Part shown: positions 33,537-38,951 of the stretch, one piece after another
Layout of the letters: each line of letters begins with the position of its first letter
Numbering within the stretch: position 1 is the stretch's first letter
Assembly: GCA_002297005.1 (NCBI GenBank)
Contig: DBIX01000074.1
Span: 1 to 38,951 of the forward strand
DNA length: 38,951 nt
Origin: Cyanobacteria bacterium UBA791
GTDB lineage: Bacteria; Cyanobacteriota; Vampirovibrionia; Gastranaerophilales; Gastranaerophilaceae
Reading direction: 5' to 3'
Translations under genes and position numbers: made by a program
Notes under the pieces: generated by a model
Seen by the model: only the letters and a program-made list of their open reading frames with translations
Told to the model about the DNA's origin: nothing
Database searches by the model: none

Positions 33537-34178
33537 CTAGTTATAACTTGATACCAAGCCTTGGACAATCAATGCCCAGCCATCTACCGCAATAAAGATT
33601 AGCAACTTAAACGGTAATGAAATAATTGTTGGTGATAACATGAACATACCTAGTGCCAACAGGATATTTGCAACTACCAAGTCTAATACGATAAACGGTA
33701 CAAATACAATGAAACCTATCTCAAAAGCTGTCTTTAATTCGCTTATAATATAAGCTGGAGCAACTTGCCAAATTGTGATTTCTTCAGGAGATTTTGGCGG
33801 TTGCTTGTGCGACATTTCTATAAAAAATGCCATATCACTTTCTCTTGTTTGTTTCATCATAAATTCTTTTAACGGTTTTGAACCAACATCAATGGCTTCA
33901 ATCAAATTCTGGTTTTTCTTATAAGGAACTTGACCTTGTTCATAACATTGTTGAAAAACTGGACCCATTGTATAGAAAGTCAAAATCATTGACAAACCAA
34001 TAATTACAACTGATGGTGGAACTTGTTGAGTACCCATTGCAGTTTTTAACATTGAAAATACTACGACAAATCTTAAGAAACTTGTCATACAAGCAAATAC
34101 AAATGGAATTAGTGAAAACAACGTCATCACTACTAACATTTGTAAAACTGGATTCATATCACCGAATATGTTATTCAT
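33537..34178 (-). CDS. fliP: Flagellar export gate protein FliP
   Basis: 213 residues. Core membrane protein of the flagellar type III gate. Signatures: LFSLIPFVFACMTSFLRFVVVFSMLKTAMGTQQVPP, the large periplasmic loop, PAYIISELKTAFEIGFIVFVPFIVLDLVVANIL, and LPFKLLIFIAVDGW near the end. It lacks the cleavable signal peptide of enterobacterial FliP (about 245 residues), as in several other phyla. GGAAAG lies upstream of the ATG, 19 nt after fliO. Confidence 0.95.
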   Translation of the reverse strand: MNNIFGDMNPVLQMLVVMTLFSLIPFVFACMTSFLRFVVVFSMLKTAMGTQQVPPSVVIIGLSMILTFYTMGPVFQQCYEQGQVPYKKNQNLIEAIDVGSKPLKEFMMKQTRESDMAFFIEMSHKQPPKSPEEITIWQVAPAYIISELKTAFEIGFIVFVPFIVLDLVVANILLALGMFMLSPTIISLPFKLLIFIAVDGWALIVQGLVSSYN

Positions 34179-34197
34179 ACTTCTTTCCTTTAAATTA

Positions 34198-34467
34198 TTA
34201 TTCTTCTATATAAGCATCACCCTGGATTTTTGAAATCAAGTTCATACAATTTGTATCTGACGCTACTAAAAATTTTTCACTTCCTGTTGAAATCACGTAA
34301 AAAGCTTTACTAGGTGTAACTCTCAACATATCTAAAACTTTTAATTTAGAATTTGGTCTTGAGCCTACACCAAAATCTGAAACTTTTTTATATACAAGTA
34401 GAGCAAAAAATATTAACCCTATCATTGCAAACGTAAAAACAGTAATATTTACTATAAAATGACCCAT
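34198..34467 (-). CDS. fliO: Flagellar biosynthesis protein FliO
   Basis: 89 residues: one N-terminal membrane helix (about 8-27) and a small cytoplasmic domain with LKVLDMLRVTPSKAFYVIST and GSEKFLVASD, matching the FliO pattern in which a basic/aromatic strand pair follows the helix. FliO assists assembly of the FliP ring. Its position directly before fliP supports the call, since FliO is poorly conserved in sequence. Confidence 0.82.
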   Translation of the reverse strand: MGHFIVNITVFTFAMIGLIFFALLVYKKVSDFGVGSRPNSKLKVLDMLRVTPSKAFYVISTGSEKFLVASDTNCMNLISKIQGDAYIEE

Positions 34468-34487
34468 TTTATCTTCCTTTTTAATTA

Positions 34488-35780
34488 CTAAATATCTTCA
34501 TCGTCTATTTCGAAGTCGCTATAATCAAAGTCATCGCCTTGTTGAGGTTGTTCACCGTCTTGAAGTGGCATTTGTTCCATAGGTTGACCTTGGTCTTGCA
34601 TCATTTGTTGTTGTTGCATTTGCATTTGTTGCATTTGCTCAGGTGTCATTTGTTCATACATAGCAGGATCAATACCCTCTGGCACTTGTTGTTGCATCAT
34701 GTCAGGTTGTGGCATTGGTTGTTCTTGCATTACAGGTTGTGGTGCTGGTTCATCGTTTTGGGCAAAAACTTTATTGACCTTTACACCATATCTATCATTT
34801 ACAATTACAAGTTCACCCTCTGCAATAAGCTTTTCTTCAACTTTCAATGAAATCTTATTGCTATATATTGAACTAACATCAATAATCACTCCTTCGTTGA
34901 TTTTCTTTAAATCACCCAAAGGAATCTTTATTTTATCAAATTCAGCACCCATCTCTACTTGGATACTATCCCATAAATTCGATGAGTTTTGTTCCATATT
35001 CATTTCTCCTTCTATTGAATCGTCAAAAGGTACTATTAATGCTGGGTTTGGAGTAATATTAAAATCTTTTTCAAACTTTCCACAAACCACGTGCATTGTG
35101 TGTAGATTTGAATTTTCAAATACTACAATATCATCCGCCTCTAATGATTTTAAATCTTGTACTGAAAATAAAATTGTACCAATTTTTATATTAGCTTCAA
35201 CCGTATTTTCTAAAAATGCATAATCGCTAAAAGTATTTTCTTCAGGTTTAAATTCTTCTGGGTTTAAGAATTGGTAAGGCATTGAAACAATAATTTTACC
35301 AACTCTTTCATTTTTTTCGTCATCTTGTGCTTTAATCAAAAATGTAAGGTGTAAAATATCAAATGTTCTAAATTTTAAAGAACCTCTTGGACGGATAAAT
35401 TTATCCGCAACTGCTGTATAATACATATCATTAAAATTTGTAATAATCTTCGCTTCAAGCTCAGACATGATGTTTAAGCTAAACTTTTCAAGCAATTCGC
35501 TTGGCTCTAAAAGTTTATCTAAAATCAAAGATATTGCAGGCTCTGAACATCTTATAAAAACTTCTCTAGCTTCATCAATATTAATCTTAGTTACAAAATA
35601 GCTGTCATCCTGAAACATCGCATTGATATTAAGACTCATTGCCATTAATTTAAACGCAAAGCCGTATTCAAAAAACTCCTTACTTGTCATTTCTAAGGCA
35701 GTTTCGAAATTAGAATTAAACCATTGATACTGGTTTATCAAATTATTATCGAATGTGTTATTAATAACCTCTTGTCCCAT
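34488..35780 (-). CDS. Flagellar C-ring protein, FliM/FliN-like with two SPOA-type domains
   Basis: 430 residues. An N-terminal helical region (about 1-150) is FliM/CheC-like. A first SPOA-like domain (about 185-235: VEANIKIGTILFSVQDLKSL..DDIVVFENS) is followed by a second, clearer FliN-type SPOA (about 285-340: KIPLGDLKKINEGVIIDV..GELVIVNDRYGVKV). The last ~90 residues are Gln/Met/Pro-rich low complexity ending in an acidic tail. Two SPOA domains in one chain recall SctQ/SpaO of injectisomes or a FliM-FliN fusion. It would form the rotor/cytoplasmic ring and chaperone docking platform. First gene of the flagellar cluster, divergent from ychF. Confidence 0.78.
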   Translation of the reverse strand: MGQEVINNTFDNNLINQYQWFNSNFETALEMTSKEFFEYGFAFKLMAMSLNINAMFQDDSYFVTKINIDEAREVFIRCSEPAISLILDKLLEPSELLEKFSLNIMSELEAKIITNFNDMYYTAVADKFIRPRGSLKFRTFDILHLTFLIKAQDDEKNERVGKIIVSMPYQFLNPEEFKPEENTFSDYAFLENTVEANIKIGTILFSVQDLKSLEADDIVVFENSNLHTMHVVCGKFEKDFNITPNPALIVPFDDSIEGEMNMEQNSSNLWDSIQVEMGAEFDKIKIPLGDLKKINEGVIIDVSSIYSNKISLKVEEKLIAEGELVIVNDRYGVKVNKVFAQNDEPAPQPVMQEQPMPQPDMMQQQVPEGIDPAMYEQMTPEQMQQMQMQQQQMMQDQGQPMEQMPLQDGEQPQQGDDFDYSDFEIDDEDI

Positions 35781-35858
35781 AAGTCCCTATCAACTAAAGC
35801 GATTAATACAGCTATATTAAGAATACTCTTGAATATTCATCTTAACATCAACTATTTG

Positions 35859-35888
35859 TTGTATATTTAATAAAATTTGTGTTAAAAT
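35859..35888 (+). promoter_or_regulatory. ychF promoter with extended -10
   Basis: TTGTAT (35859-35864), 18 nt, TAAAAT (35883-35888) preceded by TGT, giving an extended -10. GAGGG lies 7 nt before the ATG at 35917. Confidence 0.6.
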
Positions 35889-35916
35889 AAACATATTAAT
35901 AAGAAGAGGGAAAATT

Positions 35917-37020
35917 ATGTTAAGAACAGGTATAGTAGGATTACCAAACGTAGGTAAATCAACATTATTCAACGCATTGACAAGTGCAAAAAATGCTCAA
36001 AGTGCAAATTATCCATTTTGTACAATTGAACCAAACGTAGGTGTAGTTGGAGTTCCAGACGAAAGACTTGAAAAACTTGCTCCACTTGTAAATGCAGCAA
36101 AAGTTGTTCCAACAGCTATCGAATTTGTTGATATTGCTGGACTTGTAAAAGGAGCAAGCAAAGGCGAAGGTCTTGGTAACCAATTCTTAGCAAATATCAG
36201 AGAAACTGATGCTATCATTCAAGTTGTAAGATGTTTTGACGACCCTAACACAGTTCACGTAGCAGGCAAAGTTAACCCTCTTGATGATATTGAAACAATT
36301 AATACAGAACTTGCTTTAGCTGATATGGCTTCTTTAGAAAAAAGAATTGCTAAAACAGCAAAAGTGGCAAATTCAGGTGATAAAAATGCAAAAGTTGAAG
36401 TAAAAGTTCTTCAAACTTTATACGATAAATTATCAGATGCAACCTTTATCAATGTAGACGAATTGTTTGATGATGAAGACGAATTAAAAATCGCTAAACA
36501 ATCTCAATTAATGTGCATTAAACCAGTTATTTATGCAGCAAACGTTTCTGAAACAGATGTTGTTTCCGGTAACGAATATACAAAAATCGTTGATGAATAC
36601 GCTAAAAAACACGGTGCAGAAATGGTTATTATTTCTGCAAGAATAGAAGAAGAATTAGCAGAACTTTCACCAGAAGAAGCTAAAGAATACTTGGCAGAAC
36701 TTGGTATCGAAAACTCTGGTATCGAAAAAATGATTCAAGCAGTATATCATTTATTAAACTTGAGAACATACATTACCGCTGGTGAAATTGAAGTAAAAGC
36801 TTGGACAATCACAGCCGGCACAAAAGCACCTCAAGCAGCTGGTGTTATTCACACAGATTTTGAAAAAGGATTTATCAGAGCAGAAGTTATTTCTTATGAC
36901 GACTTTTTAGCTTGCAATGGTTCTTACACAATGGCAAAAGAAAAAGGTGTAATGAGATTAGAGGGTAAAGACTACGTCGTACAAGACGGCGACATCATGC
37001 ACTTTAGATTTGCTAACTAA
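35917..37020 (+). CDS. ychF: Ribosome-binding ATPase YchF (Obg family)
   Basis: 367 residues. The G-domain P-loop GLPNVGKST (residues 8-16), switch region NYPFCTIEPNVGVV, DIAGLVKGASKGEGLGNQFL (Walker B/G3), a coiled-coil insert (about 130-200), and the C-terminal TGS domain (about 280-367, ending in GDIMHFRFAN) are in the normal order. YchF prefers ATP over GTP and associates with the ribosome and stress response. A monocistronic transcript is likely: promoter upstream, terminator at 37104. Confidence 0.97.
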   Translation: MLRTGIVGLPNVGKSTLFNALTSAKNAQSANYPFCTIEPNVGVVGVPDERLEKLAPLVNAAKVVPTAIEFVDIAGLVKGASKGEGLGNQFLANIRETDAIIQVVRCFDDPNTVHVAGKVNPLDDIETINTELALADMASLEKRIAKTAKVANSGDKNAKVEVKVLQTLYDKLSDATFINVDELFDDEDELKIAKQSQLMCIKPVIYAANVSETDVVSGNEYTKIVDEYAKKHGAEMVIISARIEEELAELSPEEAKEYLAELGIENSGIEKMIQAVYHLLNLRTYITAGEIEVKAWTITAGTKAPQAAGVIHTDFEKGFIRAEVISYDDFLACNGSYTMAKEKGVMRLEGKDYVVQDGDIMHFRFAN

Positions 37021-37103
37021 ATGCATAATAACATACCCTCGCCACATTTTTACTTTTGTAAAAATTGGAGAGAGGAGAAATTTTAGTTAAAAAAAATACA
37101 TCA

Positions 37104-37137
37104 ATAAAAAAGAGTCCATTATGGACTCTTTTTTATT
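37104..37137 (+). terminator. Intrinsic terminator after ychF
   Basis: AAAAAAGAGTCCAT paired with ATGGACTCTTTTTT, with a T-rich tail. Confidence 0.85.
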
Positions 37138-37266
37138 TTATTCTTTTACTATACCCTCGCCTTTTGTTTTTTTTAGTACAGCTTTCCAAAAAGCCATGAT
37201 TTTTCTAATTGTATAAACCACCTTTACATTTGGTCACAAATACGATAACAAGTTTAAATTAATATT

Positions 37267-37295
37267 TTTAGAGTATGAAATTAAAACAATAATAT
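37267..37295 (+). promoter_or_regulatory. Probable promoter of the peptide mRNA in element B
   Basis: TTTAGA (37267-37272), 17 nt, TAATAT (37290-37295) in very AT-rich sequence. The predicted start (37300-37302) coincides with the ATAACAAGTGG end of the element. A similar but weaker TACAAT lies at 28090-28095 on the minus strand for element A. Confidence 0.45.
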
Positions 37296-37363
37296 ATATA
37301 TAACAAGTGGACACCATGACATTTCTTTTTATGACAAATTTGTCAAGAAAGGGGGTGTTGCCT

Positions 37364-37471
37364 ATGGTAATAGTTAAAACGCTGGCCGTTATGTTATACA
37401 TAATAGCAGTCTTATTCAATAAGCAAAAACTAGCGTTATTAATTGCAATCCTAACGCTAGCTTCAATTTAA
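37364..37471 (+). CDS. 35-aa hydrophobic peptide, putative type I toxin (copy B)
   Basis: Begins MVIVKTLAVMLYIIAVLFN, then KQK, then LALLIAILTLASI. AAAGGGGGTGTTGCCT gives one of the strongest Shine-Dalgarno sequences in the window. An in-frame ATG at 37331 (11 codons earlier) lies in the hairpin and has no ribosome binding site. The conserved core between copies is VKTLAV--YIIA-LFNKQKLAL. The codons for KQKLAL also form one arm of the antisense terminator, so DNA-level and protein-level constraints overlap there. Predicted to insert in the inner membrane. Confidence 0.75.
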   Translation: MVIVKTLAVMLYIIAVLFNKQKLALLIAILTLASI

Positions 37472-37521
37472 CAACTAACTGTGGTGTAAAATTTTAGCTT
37501 TCGCTAAATGCCACTTGTTAT
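37425..37521 (-). ncRNA. Putative ~97-nt antisense antitoxin RNA (element B)
   Basis: Predicted to start at 37521 and to end after the stem CTAGCGTTA..TAACGCTAG (37431-37460) in the T run complementary to 37425-37429. It carries the same TTTAGC-GAAA-GCTAAA hairpin (37493-37508) as copy A. The first 41 nt are identical in both copies, so the two antisense RNAs could cross-regulate. Confidence 0.7.
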
Positions 37522-37527
37522 ATTTTC

Positions 37528-37555
37528 ATTATAACTTATTTTCAAACTTTTTCAA
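37528..37555 (-). promoter_or_regulatory. Antisense RNA promoter of element B
   Basis: On the minus strand TTGAAA (37550-37555), 16 nt, TATAAT (37528-37533). The predicted +1 is 37521, again the first base of ATAACAAGTGG. Confidence 0.75.
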
Positions 37556-37566
37556 GTCTATCACAA

Positions 37567-38934
37567 TTACATAAACTTAACGACATAGAAAGTTGCAAGT
37601 GAAAAATAAACTGCCAATCCCAATACATCAATAGCAGTTGCAATTACAGGTCCTGATGCTACTGCTGGGTCAATATTCATTTTTTTCATAGCAAACGGTG
37701 TAAATGTACCAATCAAGGTTGCAAGTGCCATATTGATAGCCATTGAACCGCCAACGACACAACCTAATTCCACATTATGTTGCCAACCCCAAGTAAACAG
37801 AGTTACCATAACTCCAAATAATGTACCTATCATCAAGCCAATCATACTTTCTCTGAAAATATTATACAAAGCTGAGCTTGCGGTAATTTGACCGGTTGAA
37901 AGTCCACGAACCATCAGCGTAATACTTTGTGTACCAATATTACCAGCCAAGCCTGCTAATAATGGCATAAAGATTGCAATAATAGGAAACGCTTTCAATG
38001 TTCCGTCAAAATGATTTGCAACATTTACGGCAATAAATTCACCAACAAGAGTTACAAATAACCAAGGAGTTCTTGCTCTTACTGATGTGAATAAGCTACC
38101 AGCAAGGATTTCATCCTCATCAATGTCACCTGTAGAGATACCTGATGATGCGTAAATTTCTTCTGTTGTTTCTTCTTCTACAACGTCTTGAATATCATCC
38201 CAAGTTACAACCCCTTTTAATCTGTTGTACAAATCTACAACAGGCAAAGCGTTGAATTGGTATTTCATAAATTCATCTGCGATGTAATCCTGTGGATCGT
38301 CAACATGAAGTTTTACAATGTCTGACGTCATAATTTCTGAGATTTTAACATTTTTTCTTGTAGTTAATAAAGCTCTTAAAGAAACAACCCCAATCAAGTG
38401 ATTTTGCTTATCAATTACATAAATATAATATAAATCTAAGTTATCCTCTTCTGCCTTAATACGAACGTAATCCAAAACTTGTTGAACAGTCATATCCATG
38501 AAAACTGTCATAACAATAGGGTTCATCAAACCACCGGCAGTTTCCTCGTTATATGTTAAAAGTTCTCTAACCTCGTCTGAAAACTTTTGAGGTAACTTAT
38601 CCAAGTATGTTTCAGATTCATCCTCTTCCATATCACCCAAAACGTCGGCAGCAGCATCGTGAGGCATCATAGTAATAATTTGAGAAGCTCTTTCTTCATC
38701 AATTGCACCTAACAATTCTACTTGAAGTTGTGGAGATAGGTATTCAATAATTTCAGCAGCCTTATCAAGGTCTATTAGCTTAAAGCAATCTAGACGCTCT
38801 TCCTCTTTTAATTCCTGCAAAATATCTGCCAAATCGGCACTATGATAACTGTTAAGTTCTTCTGCAAGTGGCTCAATTTGTGAATCTGCAAGGAGTTCTC
38901 GTATTCTTTCTATTGTTGCTGAAATATTTTTCAT
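37567..38934 (-). CDS. mgtE: Magnesium transporter MgtE
   Basis: 455 residues, full length. An N-terminal superhelical MgtE_N domain (about 1-130, with repeated DLADILQEL / AAEIIEYL / AADVLGDM helices) is followed by tandem CBS domains (about 135-255), a plug helix, and five C-terminal transmembrane helices (about 280-455) with the pore motif PLLAGLAGNIGTQS and LATLIGTFTPFAMKKMNIDPAVASGP. Imports Mg2+ across the inner membrane and is gated by cytosolic Mg2+. The start lies 17 nt from the window end, so its promoter is outside. Confidence 0.97.
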   Translation of the reverse strand: MKNISATIERIRELLADSQIEPLAEELNSYHSADLADILQELKEEERLDCFKLIDLDKAAEIIEYLSPQLQVELLGAIDEERASQIITMMPHDAAADVLGDMEEDESETYLDKLPQKFSDEVRELLTYNEETAGGLMNPIVMTVFMDMTVQQVLDYVRIKAEEDNLDLYYIYVIDKQNHLIGVVSLRALLTTRKNVKISEIMTSDIVKLHVDDPQDYIADEFMKYQFNALPVVDLYNRLKGVVTWDDIQDVVEEETTEEIYASSGISTGDIDEDEILAGSLFTSVRARTPWLFVTLVGEFIAVNVANHFDGTLKAFPIIAIFMPLLAGLAGNIGTQSITLMVRGLSTGQITASSALYNIFRESMIGLMIGTLFGVMVTLFTWGWQHNVELGCVVGGSMAINMALATLIGTFTPFAMKKMNIDPAVASGPVIATAIDVLGLAVYFSLATFYVVKFM

Positions 38935-38951
38935 AATTTTATTATATATTA

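Larger units (their letters stand above)
37300..37521 (+). other. Element B: putative type I toxin-antitoxin module
   Basis: A 222-bp unit with the same ATAACAAGTGG / CCACTTGTTAT ends and the same internal order as element A, in the opposite orientation, between ychF and mgtE. Upstream of the Shine-Dalgarno it holds a TGACAAATTTGTCA palindrome nested in TTTCTT..AAGAAA, which copy A lacks. Confidence 0.75.

Noticed and set aside
33356..33568. 70-codon minus-strand ORF between fliP and fliQ
   Set aside because: Composed of dispersed repeat sequence and overlapping the fliP 3' end, with no ribosome binding site or protein-like composition.
37234..37419. 61-codon minus-strand ORF across element B
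   Set aside because: Antisense to the better-supported peptide ORF. It is not conserved in element A and has no Shine-Dalgarno.
37300..37521. Elements A and B as simple MITEs or a transposon remnant
   Set aside because: Inverted ends fit, but no target-site duplication is evident. Promoter, terminator, RBS and peptide are all kept, which a passive MITE would not explain. Kept as a possible origin, not the main call.

Overview
The window is about 39 kb of AT-rich, gene-dense bacterial chromosome. It looks like a flagellated, gut-associated relative of the cyanobacteria (Gastranaerophilales / Vampirovibrionia, formerly Melainabacteria). That assignment is inferred from base composition, the divergent omega-like RNA polymerase subunit, a flagellar export cluster of unusual composition and the style of the hypothetical proteins. 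No rRNA or marker phylogeny is present to prove it. No phage, insertion sequence, CRISPR array or tRNA was found.

Layout. 1-9345 (+): a GC-rich repeat, a membrane TPR protein, enolase, then murA / small hypothetical / mfd / parvulin lipoprotein packed head to tail. 9357-9762: shared terminator and RNase P RNA (-). 9998-13683: rlmH and an MscS channel (-), a compact phosphopantetheinyl transferase (+), and a HExxH protein (-). 13794-19794: pgk with a U32 protein (-), a uridine-kinase-like gene (+), then rpoZ-like, purine nucleoside phosphorylase and a glycosyltransferase (-). 20013-22995 (+): orphan LuxR-type response regulator, a 101-aa ferritin-like protein, galE and a GT8 glycosyltransferase. 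22998-23750 (-): a probable late flagellar-regulon protein. 23965-27807 (+): comEC and a phosphodiester glycosidase. 28272-29258 (+): an exported repeat protein. 29421-35780 (-): a flagellar cluster reading FliM/FliN-like, fliO, fliP, fliQ, a CpaC-N-like protein, fliR, followed by a glycine-zipper protein with its own promoter. 35917-37020 (+): ychF. 37567-38934 (-): mgtE.

The most interesting signal is a pair of 222-227 bp elements in the two largest protein-free gaps (27854-28080 on -, 37300-37521 on +). Each encodes a hydrophobic 35-36 residue peptide behind a strong Shine-Dalgarno. Each carries an opposing promoter whose predicted start falls exactly on the element end, plus an intrinsic terminator for a ~100-nt antisense RNA. 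Each has complementary 5' and 3' ends able to fold the peptide mRNA shut. This is the architecture of a type I toxin-antitoxin system, and I do not recognise the peptide family.

Other notable points: two near-identical sigma-28-like promoters (23773-23801, 31384-31412) in front of two proteins that may be flagellar-export substrates; a CpaC-like gene between fliQ and fliR; a FliQ with a long tail; an encapsulated-ferritin-like half site; two dispersed repeat families; and possible leaderless transcripts.
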